From: Hyphomonadaceae bacterium
GTDB taxonomy: Bacteria > Pseudomonadota > Alphaproteobacteria > Caulobacterales > Hyphomonadaceae
Assembly: GCA_028285145.1 (NCBI GenBank)
Contig: JANQQC010000013.1
Coordinates: 1-64,000, forward strand
Direction: 5' to 3'
DNA length: 64,000 bases
The notes under the pieces are model-generated. The model was not told where the DNA came from. It ran no database searches and worked only from the letters and a program-made list of their open reading frames with translations. The translations under genes were made by a program, and so were the position numbers. This document shows positions 46,848-55,235 of this stretch, piece by piece. Within the stretch, counting starts at the first letter, position 1. Every line of letters starts with the position of its first letter.

Positions 46848-48200
46848 TCAGGCAAGAAAAGCGCCTGCCAGAATGTAGGCGATCACGGTGAGGGCTCCGG
46901 CTGTCAGTGCGTAGGGCAGCTGGGTTTTGACATGCTCAATATGATCACAGCCAGCAGCGAGCGAGGCGATGATTGTTGTGTCGGAAATCGGTGAGCAGTG
47001 GTCGCCGAAAACACCACCGCCGAGCACCGCAGCTAGCATCAGGGAAGGTGGCAAGCCGAGCCCGATCGCGAGCGGCATGGCGATGGGAATAACGATTCCA
47101 TACGTACCCCAGCTCGTGCCGGTCATAAACGCCGTGATCCCGGCAATGGCGAAGACCAAGGCTGGCAGAATAATGGGTGAGACGAAAGCAGCAGCTAGGC
47201 TCGCAATGTAGTCGCCTGTTCCCAGCGCACCGAGGCTGTTCCCGAGCGCCATCGACATGAACAGGATCACCACAACTGGCACCATTTCACCGATGCCGGC
47301 AAACCCGCGTTCCTGAAGTTCCTTATGTCCGAACCGTTTGAAAAGCGCCAGCAAGCCATAGGCAACGCCAAGCGCGAGGCAGATGGCCCAGAGGATCGAT
47401 TGGGATCCGGAGCCCTGTGTGATGTTGCCGTTTCCGGTCCAGAACATGAAACCGAGCGCTGCGGCGACCATCACAACCAAAGGCAGCCACATGAAGATGG
47501 CTCGGCTTGGTTCCGGCTGGTCCGCAGCGCTGACTGCGATCTTGCTGTCTGCGGATTTCATCGGGCCAAAAACGCGATCGGTTGTTGCTGTCAGGTAGAC
47601 GCCGATCAGCGTCAGGATGGCGTAAATGTTCCAGGGAATCGTCCCCGCGACCACGGCGAACGCATTCTCGAAAGCAAATGGCTCGACCAGACCAAGCGCG
47701 AAAGCGCCCCAACCATTGAGCAGGATTAGGGCGCTGATAGGAGCGCTGGTTGAGTCGATAATGTAGGCAAGGCGCTCGCGGCTGAGGCCATGCGCGTCAA
47801 ACAGGGGCCGACCCAAAATGCCGGCGCTGAAGATACTGGCATTGGTTTCCACGAAGATCGCCGTGCCTGTAAGCGCTGGCGCAAGAGCAGCGCGGCGGCG
47901 CGATCCGGCCAGACCGCTCGACATCAGGCCGCGAACGACGGCCTGAACGCCTCCGGAATCTCGCATGTAGGCGATGAGCGCGCCGATCAGCAGGCAGAAG
48001 ATCAAAACGCGCGCATTCCCAGCGCTTTCGAAAACGCCGACGGCGCGGTCAACGCTTGCGAGCGCTCCAAGTATCGGATTTCCGCCAACGATTAGTGTTT
48101 CCGAGAGCCAGATTGCGAGGCCGAGCGCCCAGTAGACATTTCGGGTCGCGATTGCGATGACAATTGCGAGTATTGGCGGCGTCGCTGTCAGCCAGTCCAT
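46848..48200 (-). CDS. NhaC-family Na+/H+ antiporter
   Basis: A 450-residue polytopic transporter with about eleven hydrophobic segments. It carries the NhaC signatures FVETNASIFSAGILGRPLFD, STSAPISALILLNGWG, FMTGTSWGTYGIVIPIAMPLA and GGGVFGDHCSPISDTTII. It exchanges sodium for protons, fitting a marine habitat. Some members of the family instead carry malate or other organic anions with protons, so the substrate is not certain. Downstream of rsmD on the same strand by 9 bp. Confidence 0.88.
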   Translation of the reverse strand: MDWLTATPPILAIVIAIATRNVYWALGLAIWLSETLIVGGNPILGALASVDRAVGVFESAGNARVLIFCLLIGALIAYMRDSGGVQAVVRGLMSSGLAGSRRRAALAPALTGTAIFVETNASIFSAGILGRPLFDAHGLSRERLAYIIDSTSAPISALILLNGWGAFALGLVEPFAFENAFAVVAGTIPWNIYAILTLIGVYLTATTDRVFGPMKSADSKIAVSAADQPEPSRAIFMWLPLVVMVAAALGFMFWTGNGNITQGSGSQSILWAICLALGVAYGLLALFKRFGHKELQERGFAGIGEMVPVVVILFMSMALGNSLGALGTGDYIASLAAAFVSPIILPALVFAIAGITAFMTGTSWGTYGIVIPIAMPLAIGLGLPPSLMLAAVLGGGVFGDHCSPISDTTIIASLAAGCDHIEHVKTQLPYALTAGALTVIAYILAGAFLA

Positions 48201-48209
48201 GATGTGCCC

Positions 48210-48770
48210 TCAGCTCCGCTTCAGAATTTGTATCTTTGAACCACCGTAAGTGCGTTCATCCAGCAAATCCCATCCATCGACGTTAAGCGCTTCCTCGTCG
48301 CCTGTCTCTACAATCGCGATGGCCTCGCTGGACAGCCAGTCGCCTTGAACGAGGCTGTCCAGTGCGAGAGGCGCGAGATCCTTGCCGTAGGGCGGATCGA
48401 GGAAAGCGAAATCGAAGGGGGCACCAAGACCGGACGGGATTGGTCCAAGATCGGTGGCGCTGCGGCGATGGACGCGCGTTTTGCCAAAGAGCGACAGCGC
48501 CTCGACATTGTCGCGAATGGCTCCGCGTGCCTTGGAATCAGTCTCGACGAAGAGACAAAACGCAGCCCCGCGTGAGAGCGACTCCAGGCCCAGTGCACCG
48601 GAGCCCGCGAAGAGATCGATGATCCGCGCGTCGTCAATGTCTGGAGCCCAATCTGCATGGGTGATGACGTTGAATAGGGCTTCGCGCACACGATCCGTGG
48701 TCGGGCGGGTTTCCCGACCGGGCGGCGCAGCGATGGACCGGCCTTTGAAGTCGCCTGCGACGATGCGCAA
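48210..48770 (-). CDS. rsmD: 16S rRNA (guanine-966-N2)-methyltransferase
   Basis: A 186-residue SAM-dependent methyltransferase. Motif I is IDLFAGSGALGLESLSRGA and the catalytic motif is FLDPPYGKD. The N-terminus RIVAGDFKGRSI is the usual RsmD start. I chose TTG 48770, preceded by GAGGGG at good spacing, so that translation begins at the conserved LRIVAG. An ATG at 48809 in frame has no ribosome site and would add 13 residues. It is divergent from the enoyl-CoA hydratase with only 65 bp. Confidence 0.9.
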   Translation of the reverse strand: MRIVAGDFKGRSIAAPPGRETRPTTDRVREALFNVITHADWAPDIDDARIIDLFAGSGALGLESLSRGAAFCLFVETDSKARGAIRDNVEALSLFGKTRVHRRSATDLGPIPSGLGAPFDFAFLDPPYGKDLAPLALDSLVQGDWLSSEAIAIVETGDEEALNVDGWDLLDERTYGGSKIQILKRS

Positions 48771-48835
48771 TTTAGAACCCCTCGCAATCTCAGCGCCGGG
48801 GTGTAGCATCGGGGAGTGGAAATAGGGAGAGCCAG

Positions 48836-49618
48836 ATGGCTGAGGTGAAGACGGAGACGAAAGGTGGCGCGCGGATCATTCGCTATGCGAATCCGCCCCG
48901 TCATTACATGACGGCTGAGGGAGCCGAGCTTCTGGCGGCTGCGGTTTCCGAGGCAGCGGCCGATGACAGCATCAGAGCGATCATTCTGACCGGCACTGAT
49001 GATGTGTTTGTCCGCCATTATGACGTGGCTGAGATCGTGGCGGCCGGGGAAGCCGTCGCCTCGGGCGCGATTGGACCGGATGCTTTTGAAAGCGGGCCTT
49101 TCGTGGCGCTTCTGGACGCTTGTACTGAAGCGCCGAAACCCGTGATCGCAGCGATTAATGGCGTCTGCATGGGCGGTGGATTCGAGCTGTCTCTGGCCTG
49201 CGATATCCGCGTTGCGGCGAATTCGGTTCACGAGATCGGACTTCCGGAAGTCCGTGTCGGGATTTTTCCGGGCGGCGGTGGAACACAGAGACTTCCGCGT
49301 TTGATTGGCGAAGCTGAAGCGCTCGACTTCATCCTGCGGGGGACGGTTGTTGATGCGAGCGAAGCGCATCGGCTTGGGCTCGTGCAGGATCTGGCCGTGA
49401 ATGCGTTGAAGCGATCGCTGGAGATTGCTGAGGAGTTCGAGTCGAAGAAACCTGAAGGTATCGCCGCTGCAAAAGCGCTGGTTCGAGGGGCGTTTGATCG
49501 TCCGCTCAGCGAAGGACTGATGGCTGAGCGACATGCCTTCCACGATGTTCTGAAGACCGACAATGCCATGGCGGCGATGCGGGAGTTTCTGGATGGCGAC
49601 GGGGACATTACCGCTTGA
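48836..49618 (+). CDS. Enoyl-CoA hydratase/isomerase family protein
   Basis: A 260-residue crotonase. The second half is canonical: GGGFELSLACD with the first catalytic Glu, then LPEVRVGIFPGGGGTQRLPRL with the second. The first oxyanion motif, normally AGAD, reads VRHYDVAEI, an odd substitution. The substrate could be a short acyl-CoA. AGGGAG precedes the ATG. The stop overlaps the tadA TTG start (TTGA), so the two genes are probably coupled. Confidence 0.87.
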   Translation: MAEVKTETKGGARIIRYANPPRHYMTAEGAELLAAAVSEAAADDSIRAIILTGTDDVFVRHYDVAEIVAAGEAVASGAIGPDAFESGPFVALLDACTEAPKPVIAAINGVCMGGGFELSLACDIRVAANSVHEIGLPEVRVGIFPGGGGTQRLPRLIGEAEALDFILRGTVVDASEAHRLGLVQDLAVNALKRSLEIAEEFESKKPEGIAAAKALVRGAFDRPLSEGLMAERHAFHDVLKTDNAMAAMREFLDGDGDITA

Positions 49619-50073
49619 GCCATTCCGAGTTGGCCATGAAACGTGCGTTCGCTCTGGCGCGTGAAGCTGCCGAGGCGGGCGAAGTGCCCGTGGGAGCTGT
49701 GATTGCGGACCCGACGACCGACAGCATTGTCGCGGAGGGACGCAATTGTCCGATTGGCACCCACGATCCGACCGCCCATGCCGAGATTGTCGCGATCCGG
49801 GCCGCGGCAGAACGGCTTGGAAACTATCGTCTGCCCGGGCTCGATCTTTATGTGACGCTTGAGCCGTGCGCGATGTGTGCGGGCGCGATCAGTTTTGCAC
49901 GTCTATCGCGAGTGATCTTCGCGGCGCGAGATGAAAAGGGCGGCGCGGTTGTCAGCGGGGCACGCTTCTTTGAGCAGCCGACCTGCCATTGGCGGCCGGA
50001 GATCGTCGAGGTTACGGGGATGGCGGGCAAGGCAAGTGCGTTGTTGAAAGACTTCTTCGCCGCGCGACGCTGA
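49615..50073 (+). CDS. tadA: tRNA-adenosine (A34) deaminase TadA / nucleoside deaminase
   Basis: Converts A34 to inosine in tRNA-Arg(ACG). A 152-residue zinc deaminase with HAE (His55, Glu57) and PCAMC (Cys85, Cys88). REAAEAGEVPVGAVI and FARLSRVIFAARDEKGGA are TadA-typical. The start is TTG 49615, overlapping the previous stop; ATG 49636 (MKRAFALA) would also give a full-length core. The lone copy in this window is presumably the essential enzyme. Confidence 0.92.
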   Translation: MSHSELAMKRAFALAREAAEAGEVPVGAVIADPTTDSIVAEGRNCPIGTHDPTAHAEIVAIRAAAERLGNYRLPGLDLYVTLEPCAMCAGAISFARLSRVIFAARDEKGGAVVSGARFFEQPTCHWRPEIVEVTGMAGKASALLKDFFAARR

Positions 50074-50142
50074 TGCCAGCACATGCGTCCGCAAAGTCCG
50101 TTGGACCGGGCGGCACGAAGTTCGATTTCCAAAAAGGTGATG

Positions 50143-50532
50143 CTAGCCGGGTGCAAGTGACAGCGGTCGCTGCAAACAAGTGCTGACAGACCCGCCGCGC
50201 GCAGCGGCCTGAGCATCTGCACGCCGGGCAAAGGCACAGCGTGACGTCCGCACGGGCTGCGAGATCACGATGGGTGGCCGCATGGCGCGGGCAAAGGCCA
50301 GAAAACAAGCTTTTGAGATACGTGGACGGCCGTCGTCTAGATCCTGCCGGTCTCCGATGTGCAGGACACGCAGAGTACCGAAAGCGGTGATGGCGACCAG
50401 CACTTCGCGCGGGCCATGCTCGGCGCGGAAACGCTGGAGCCAGGCCTCGTGCCGGCGAAGGCTCCACCAGAGAATTGGCCACAGCCAGAACGGCGTGGCA
50501 GCGAACATTTCGGATTTCTGGCGGGGCGTCAT
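50143..50532 (-). CDS. Hypothetical protein with a hydrophobic N-terminus
   Basis: A 129-residue open frame from ATG 50532. The front part (FWLWPILWWSLRRHEAWLQRF then REVLVAITAFGTLRVLHIGD) looks like a genuine short membrane-anchored or peripheral protein. The last 45 residues are Arg/Ala-rich and less convincing. An in-frame ATG at 50544 lies right after AGAGG. It is on the same strand as the 72-residue membrane protein upstream. No family is recognised. Confidence 0.45.
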   Translation of the reverse strand: MTPRQKSEMFAATPFWLWPILWWSLRRHEAWLQRFRAEHGPREVLVAITAFGTLRVLHIGDRQDLDDGRPRISKACFLAFARAMRPPIVISQPVRTSRCAFARRADAQAAARGGSVSTCLQRPLSLAPG

Positions 50533-50654
50533 GGAGAAGATCATACCTCTGCAGGAATGCAGGGGGATAAGTCTCCGCGAGTGCCAATGTCTTTCGATGA
50601 AACCCCCGGGGATAAGCGGCGGTCTGATCTTTCGGACGGGGCGAGCGTTGCTCG

Positions 50655-50873
50655 CTAACCGCCCAGCATGGAGATGAGGCGCAGGGTCAGCCATGTGATG
50701 GCGGCTGCAACCAACGCGCCGAGAATGGCCCCGGCGAGCCGTATGAGCGCCGGGTATTCAAGCAGGTCGAACATGAACCAGACGCCGATCGCGCCGATCA
50801 GGGCGGCGATCATGATCAGCACGGCATCAAGCAGCCGCGTTGCTCCATCAATTGAGCGGAAGGGGGATTTCAT
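50655..50873 (-). CDS. Small two-helix membrane protein
   Basis: A 72-residue protein with hydrophobic helices near residues 14-36 and 43-68, separated by DLLEYPALIRL. AGGACAG lies ahead of the ATG. It has normal composition for a real gene but no recognised family. It starts 151 bp from the divergent operon at 51025. Confidence 0.62.
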   Translation of the reverse strand: MKSPFRSIDGATRLLDAVLIMIAALIGAIGVWFMFDLLEYPALIRLAGAILGALVAAAITWLTLRLISMLGG

Positions 50874-50998
50874 CTGGCTGTCCTGTCGATCACGCCGTTC
50901 AATGCCCCGCCTATGGGTTTAATGCCTCCAGCGACATGAATCCTTCGCTAACGGGATCGAAAGATTCGGTCTGCTGCATCGTTGCAGAGTTGACTAAA

Positions 50999-51022
50999 TG
51001 TTACATTGGTACCAAAGTAACA
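50999..51022 (+). promoter_or_regulatory. 24-bp palindromic operator candidate
   Basis: TGTTAC-A-TTGGTACCAA-A-GTAACA is symmetrical except for one A opposite A on each side of the centre (22 of 24 positions pair). The central TTGGTACCAA is a perfect 10-bp palindrome. It lies 2 bp before the start codon, with TTGACT (50990-50995) overlapping its left edge. Placement suggests autoregulation by the small DNA-binding-like protein just downstream (inference). Confidence 0.65.
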
Positions 51023-51024
51023 CC

Positions 51025-51282
51025 ATGGCTAGGACGATTGAACGCGTACAAACAGGCGTGCGGCTGGAAAAGCGGCTTCTCAAGGTGCTCAAGGGACTGG
51101 CGGAGCATCTGGATTTGTCTCTGGGTGATCTGATCGAAGGCCTGGTGCTGCACGGCTTTGAGAACAAGCCGGCCTTCTCCGAAGAAACGCGACGTAAGAT
51201 CGAGCAATTGAAGTCTGTCTATGACTGCGACCTCACGGCCGAAGACAGTCACCAGCTTCAAGAGACGAAGGAGAGATCATGA
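51025..51282 (+). CDS. Small ribbon-helix-helix-like protein, first gene of an unknown operon
   Basis: An 85-residue basic protein. Residues 1-13 (ARTIERVQTGVRL) can form a beta-strand, followed by helix LEKRLLKVLKGLAEHLDL, a turn, and helix SLGDLIEGLVLHGFEN. This order and size are those of ribbon-helix-helix regulators. A second helical section (about 55-80) follows. The 24-bp palindrome abuts its start. The frame upstream to 50998 crosses the operator and is not used. The stop overlaps the next gene's start by 4 bp. RHH identity is inferred from pattern, not from a match. Confidence 0.68.
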   Translation: MARTIERVQTGVRLEKRLLKVLKGLAEHLDLSLGDLIEGLVLHGFENKPAFSEETRRKIEQLKSVYDCDLTAEDSHQLQETKERS

Positions 51283-51677
51283 CAACGCAACTGAGCGCAA
51301 TCACCGACGCTTTTGAAGCGAGGACAATCGATACAGCGGCTTTCGGCCATCGCGATCATGTCGGTGTCGCGTGCGGAATGCTCTCCCGGTATTCCTTTCT
51401 GGATGCTGCCTATAAATACGCGCACGGCATCCGCGAGATGGCAGAGAAGGCGGGAGCACCGGAAAAGTTCAACGCGACGATCACGCTGGCCTTCATGGGT
51501 TTGATTGCCGAGCGGGTGCAAACGTGTCCGCATGACACTTTTGATGAGTTTCTGGAGAAGAACCCGGATCTTCTTGAAAAGTCGATGCTTGAGAAATGGT
51601 ACTCCGTCGACCGGCTGCGTTCCTCTCTGGCTCGGCAGGTTTTCCTGATGCCTGATCGGGCGCAAACTGCGTATTGA
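51279..51677 (+). CDS. Helical protein with conserved His pair, unknown function
   Basis: A 132-residue soluble, mostly helical protein. FGHRDHVGVACGMLSRYSFLDAAYKYAHGIREMAEKAG-type N-terminal half has a His-x-x-His pair (HRDH) and a third His in YAHGI. KFNATITLAFMGLIAERV forms the next helix. I recall unnamed bacterial proteins with an F-x-H-x-D-H-V-x-x-A pattern and a later K-(F/Y)-x-x-T-I-T motif, so a metal-binding or enzyme role is possible but unproven. It is translationally coupled to the small RHH-like gene (ATGA) and lies 6 bp before the DUF5946 gene. Confidence 0.75.
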   Translation: MTTQLSAITDAFEARTIDTAAFGHRDHVGVACGMLSRYSFLDAAYKYAHGIREMAEKAGAPEKFNATITLAFMGLIAERVQTCPHDTFDEFLEKNPDLLEKSMLEKWYSVDRLRSSLARQVFLMPDRAQTAY

Positions 51678-51683
51678 GCAGGC

Positions 51684-52193
51684 ATGTCCAATTGCCGTGA
51701 ACTCTGCCCGGGGTGCGGGGCCTGTTTTCCGATCGAGGTCGGTCCTGTTCATCCGTATATGACATCCTCGCCGGCCTGCTGGCGCATTTATGGCGCGCTG
51801 CTGGCGGCTGAGTATGGTGATGCGGCGCTGATGTATACGCATCGCCTGAGTGTCGATACCTACGCTGTCCAGCATCCGGGTGACCGGTCCCGCCGTGCGA
51901 TACAATCAGTTGGCCTTCACTTGTCGCGGCTGATGCTTCAGCAGGAAAAGGAAGGCCCGCCAGAGGAAACGAATGCTGTCATGCTGCGCTTTGGCGCGCA
52001 TAAGGCATCGTTGGATTGGCTTGAGCCGCCGCAGTCGTTTTCGATAACGGTGGCGGATATGGAGCCGTTCATAGGAGGGCCGCAACATGCCGATGCGGTC
52101 CGGGACTGGGCCGCGAAGACTTGGGCGGACTGGCACGCCCATCATGATTACATCCGTGAGTGGGTGAAGGCCGCGACGACCTCTCCCGATTAG
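51684..52193 (+). CDS. DUF5946-like protein with zinc-ribbon start
   Basis: A 169-residue protein. It starts with a Cys-rich segment (CRELCPGCGACFP: CPxC-type knuckle plus a further Cys). The family-like stretch TSSPACWRIYGALLAAEYGD, LSVDTYAVQHPGDRS and QSVGLHLSRLMLQQE follow. This pattern, with a conserved CPGCG and YAVQHPG, corresponds to DUF5946 as I recall it. The tail has three His near WADWHAHHDYIREW. Function is unknown. It is last gene of the operon at 51025 and convergent with a thioesterase 3 bp away. Confidence 0.78.
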   Translation: MSNCRELCPGCGACFPIEVGPVHPYMTSSPACWRIYGALLAAEYGDAALMYTHRLSVDTYAVQHPGDRSRRAIQSVGLHLSRLMLQQEKEGPPEETNAVMLRFGAHKASLDWLEPPQSFSITVADMEPFIGGPQHADAVRDWAAKTWADWHAHHDYIREWVKAATTSPD

Positions 52194-52196
52194 GGG

Positions 52197-52640
52197 TCAG
52201 CTTTCGCCATTCGTAACAAGAAAATGCGCATGCAGGGCGGCGACGGGTTTGCTGCGTTCGTCCTGCCAGGCTTCCACCCGAACGGAGGACATGCGACGGC
52301 CGAGCTTGTTGACGGTTGCGCGGGCGTAGAGGTCCTGCGCCCGGCCCTGACGGAGATAGTCGACGGTGACGTTGATCGGCTTGGGAGGATGCTCAAGGCC
52401 AGAGACGAGGAAGACGTGCGCGACGGCGGTCAGCTCCAGAAACGAGCTGATCGCGCCGCCATGCAGCGCCTGAATGGTGAAATTACCGATCAGCTTCTTC
52501 TGAAAGGGCAGAATGGCCGTCATCTCATCGCCGCGGATTTCGCATTGCATGCCCAGCGTCGCCGCGAATGGCGTGCGCTTCAGGAAGGCTTCGACCTGCG
52601 CGGCGCGATCTGGCTGCGTGGCGGTATCATCTATGGTCAT
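52197..52640 (-). CDS. PaaI-type hotdog thioesterase
   Basis: A 147-residue acyl-CoA thioesterase of the hotdog fold. LIGNFTIQALHGGAISSFLEL has the HGG motif with the usual catalytic position downstream; VDYLRQGRAQDLYARATVNKLGRRM is the family-typical strand pair. Substrate unknown. The start overlaps the upstream thioesterase's stop by 4 bp, and the two are tandem relatives. Confidence 0.9.
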   Translation of the reverse strand: MTIDDTATQPDRAAQVEAFLKRTPFAATLGMQCEIRGDEMTAILPFQKKLIGNFTIQALHGGAISSFLELTAVAHVFLVSGLEHPPKPINVTVDYLRQGRAQDLYARATVNKLGRRMSSVRVEAWQDERSKPVAALHAHFLVTNGES

Positions 52641-53119
52641 GCGATGGACTCCGGGCGATCGGTGGGCCGGGGCTTATTGATCGCGAAGGCACCGGCGGCC
52701 GTGGCGATCACCTTGTCGCGGCTCTCATGATAGGCCCAGGCGCGGCAGAAACAGACCGAGCGGGTGATGTGGTAGCATTCGGCTTCGCCGATAATGTCCC
52801 GGCCTTTATCGGCAGGGCGCATATAGTCGATGCGCAGGTCCAGCGTGGCCACGAAGCGGAAGTCTTTCATGGCTGTTGCGCAGCTCATGCCGGAAAGATT
52901 GTCCAGAAGGGTTGTGATCACGCCGCCGTGGATCACGCCGGTGTCGGGATTCCCGACGAGCTTTTCGTCATAAGGCTGGAGGCCCCAGACGCGGCCCTTT
53001 TCGATACGGGTGACCTGAAAGCCAAGCTCTTTCGCCCAAGGTACGGCCTTGGTCATCATGGCCATATTGTCCCGCATCATTTGCAGGCGGTCATCGAGGT
53101 TTCCGGGATCGAGGGTCAT
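52637..53119 (-). CDS. PaaI-type hotdog thioesterase
   Basis: A 160-residue hotdog thioesterase. GVIHGGVITTLLDNLSG is the PaaI HGG motif with the Asp of the active site, followed by LDLRIDYMRPADKGRDIIGEAE. It pairs with the gene below as tandem copies, so they may act as a heteromer or on related acyl-CoAs (inference). An open frame extends to 53299, crossing the FMO promoter, but ATG 53119 opens the normal-length protein. Confidence 0.9.
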   Translation of the reverse strand: MTLDPGNLDDRLQMMRDNMAMMTKAVPWAKELGFQVTRIEKGRVWGLQPYDEKLVGNPDTGVIHGGVITTLLDNLSGMSCATAMKDFRFVATLDLRIDYMRPADKGRDIIGEAECYHITRSVCFCRAWAYHESRDKVIATAAGAFAINKPRPTDRPESIA

Positions 53120-53204
53120 TGTCGACTCATTAAATTGACGTTCACGTAAACGTCGATAGCATCGAGACGGCTTACGGGAAATGCGCGGCGCGCGGGAGTA
53201 TGAA

Positions 53205-54536
53205 ATGGCCTTTGAAGGCGGATCGGACGTTAAGGCTTGTATCATCGGAGCGGGCTGCTCTGGCTTTACGATGGCGAAGCGGCTGAAAGATGCCGGCATA
53301 GCCTATGACTGCTTTGAAATGTCGGACGATATTGGCGGCAACTGGTACTTCAAGAACCCGAATGGTCTGTCTTCCTGCTATGACAGCCTGCACATCGACA
53401 CATCGAAATGGCGGCTTGCCTTTGAGGACTATCCCGTGCCCGAGGACTGGCCGGATTTCCCGCATCACGCCCAGCTGCTGCAATACTTCAATGATTATGT
53501 GGACCATTTCGGGCTTCGAGAGACGATCACGTTCAACACCGAAGTCGAGCAGGCCAAGCGCCTGAGAGATGGCCGTTGGGAGGTGCGTCTCTCTCATGGC
53601 GCGCCGCGCGAGTACGACTATCTGCTGGTCTGCAATGGTCATCATTGGGATGCGCGCACACCGGAGTATCCGGGCGAGTTCGATGGGTACCAAGTGCATT
53701 CCCACCACTATCGCGACCCGTTCGAGCCTTACGATTTTCGCGGCAAGCGGGTAATGATCGTCGGCGGGGGCAACTCGGCGATGGATATCTCATCTGAGCT
53801 GTCCCAGCGCCCGATCGCCGACAAACTGTTCATCTCGATGCGTCGCGGTGTCTGGGTACTCCCGAAGTACATGGATGGTCAGCCTGCTGACAAGGCGGTG
53901 CTGCCGAGCTGGATGCCGACTGGCCTTGGACGGGCGCTGGCGCGCTCAAAGATCAAGAAGACCATTGGCATGATGGAGGATTACGGGCTTCCGAAACCTG
54001 ACCATGAACCTCTGGATGGACATCCTTCTGTTTCGGGTGAGTTCCTGACCCGTGTGGGCTGCGGCGACATCAATCCGAAAGGTGCGATTGACCGGCTGGA
54101 CGGGGATGGCGTCGTGTTCATCGATGGCACACGGGAAGAGATTGACGCGATTGTCTGGGCGACCGGATACAATGTCACATTCCCGTTCTTTACCGAGCCG
54201 GCGCTGCAACCTGTCGAGAACCGGTTTCCTCTGTTCAAGCGCATGGTGAAACCTGGCTACGAGACGGCATTCTTCCTCGGGCTAGCCCAACCGCTGCCGA
54301 CGCTTGTGAACTTTGCCGAGCAGCAGTCAAAGCTCGTCGCGGCGGCGATCAAGGGCGAGTATGCCCTGCCTTCGTCCGACGAGATGCAGCGCGTGATTGT
54401 CGAGGATGAGAAGATCCACAGCGGACACTTCTATGACAGTCCCCGGCACACGATGCAGGTCGACTTCAATGCCTATTGCGCGGACCTTCTGAAAGAGATT
54501 GCGCGTGGTGCCAGACGGGCGAAGGCGACGGCTTAA
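53205..54536 (+). CDS. Flavin-containing monooxygenase
   Basis: A 443-residue FAD/NADPH monooxygenase. FAD fold GAGCSG at residues 15-20; GGNWYFKNP and the YDSLHIDTSKW segment; FMO signature region near QVHSHHYRDPF; NADPH fold VGGGNSAMD; C-terminal WATGYNVTFPFF. It adds one oxygen to a soft nucleophile or ketone; the exact substrate is unknown. ATG 53205 follows GGGAG and was chosen over the in-frame ATG at 53181. The M23 gene abuts the stop (TAA-ATG). Confidence 0.92.
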   Translation: MAFEGGSDVKACIIGAGCSGFTMAKRLKDAGIAYDCFEMSDDIGGNWYFKNPNGLSSCYDSLHIDTSKWRLAFEDYPVPEDWPDFPHHAQLLQYFNDYVDHFGLRETITFNTEVEQAKRLRDGRWEVRLSHGAPREYDYLLVCNGHHWDARTPEYPGEFDGYQVHSHHYRDPFEPYDFRGKRVMIVGGGNSAMDISSELSQRPIADKLFISMRRGVWVLPKYMDGQPADKAVLPSWMPTGLGRALARSKIKKTIGMMEDYGLPKPDHEPLDGHPSVSGEFLTRVGCGDINPKGAIDRLDGDGVVFIDGTREEIDAIVWATGYNVTFPFFTEPALQPVENRFPLFKRMVKPGYETAFFLGLAQPLPTLVNFAEQQSKLVAAAIKGEYALPSSDEMQRVIVEDEKIHSGHFYDSPRHTMQVDFNAYCADLLKEIARGARRAKATA

Positions 54537-55229
54537 ATGAACTCACTCAAGGCAATGGCGCTGGGGGCAGGGCTGATCTTCGTCTCCGCATGCGCCTCGC
54601 GTGCGCCCGTTGTGTATGCGCCGCCGGTCGACCGCCCCGTCGGTGCGGGAACGGTAGTGTCTGGCCCGTTATCCCAGCAGGGACCATTTCTTCCGAATGC
54701 GGAGCTGTTTCTCTGTTATCGGCGTGGCGGGTCGAACCTGCCCGCCGCGAACTCGGCGCGGCGCGTCTATGACTTCAAGCCGCTGGTTGTCGTCGATGGC
54801 GTCATCATCGCGACGGTACCCGTAAGCGATGCTTGCATGACGTCCGGCTTTGGACCGAGGGCGGGCCGGCCGCACAGAGGTCTCGATATCAAGACCGATG
54901 GCGACCGGACGATCTACTCCGCAGCGCCCGGGCGCGTGCTCGAAGTGACCCAGGCGCGCGGCTACGGGAACTATGTGCTGATCGATCACGGGCGCGGCGT
55001 CTTCACGCGATACGCGCATCTTGATGCGTTTGGGCCGGGCATCCGGCAGAACATCCAGATTGGCTTCGGACAGCCGCTGGGGATTATGGGCGACTCCGGG
55101 AATGCAACGGCGGTGCACCTGCATTATGAGATACTGACGGGGCGCTACGACAATCCAAGGCGGAGCTTTGGCCTGCGTGCGCATGATCCGTTATCGTTTC
55201 CAGAGTTTGTCGTCGACGCATCGGGATAG
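54537..55229 (+). CDS. M23 metallopeptidase-domain lipoprotein
   Basis: A 230-residue predicted lipoprotein. The signal peptide ends with a lipobox (FVSAC, Cys19). A C-terminal LytM/M23 fold shows zinc ligands in GRPHRGLDI (H-x4-D), RYAHLD and HLHYEI, so the catalytic set appears intact. It probably cleaves peptidoglycan peptides or acts as an amidase activator in the periplasm. It abuts the FMO stop codon and precedes a DUF6498 membrane protein by 6 bp, an odd functional mix. Confidence 0.9.
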   Translation: MNSLKAMALGAGLIFVSACASRAPVVYAPPVDRPVGAGTVVSGPLSQQGPFLPNAELFLCYRRGGSNLPAANSARRVYDFKPLVVVDGVIIATVPVSDACMTSGFGPRAGRPHRGLDIKTDGDRTIYSAAPGRVLEVTQARGYGNYVLIDHGRGVFTRYAHLDAFGPGIRQNIQIGFGQPLGIMGDSGNATAVHLHYEILTGRYDNPRRSFGLRAHDPLSFPEFVVDASG

Positions 55230-55235
55230 GGATTG

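Noticed and set aside
51025-51677. Toxin-antitoxin pair
   Set aside because: The order is antitoxin-like, but the second protein does not resemble a known toxin and a third gene follows; kept as an unknown operon instead.
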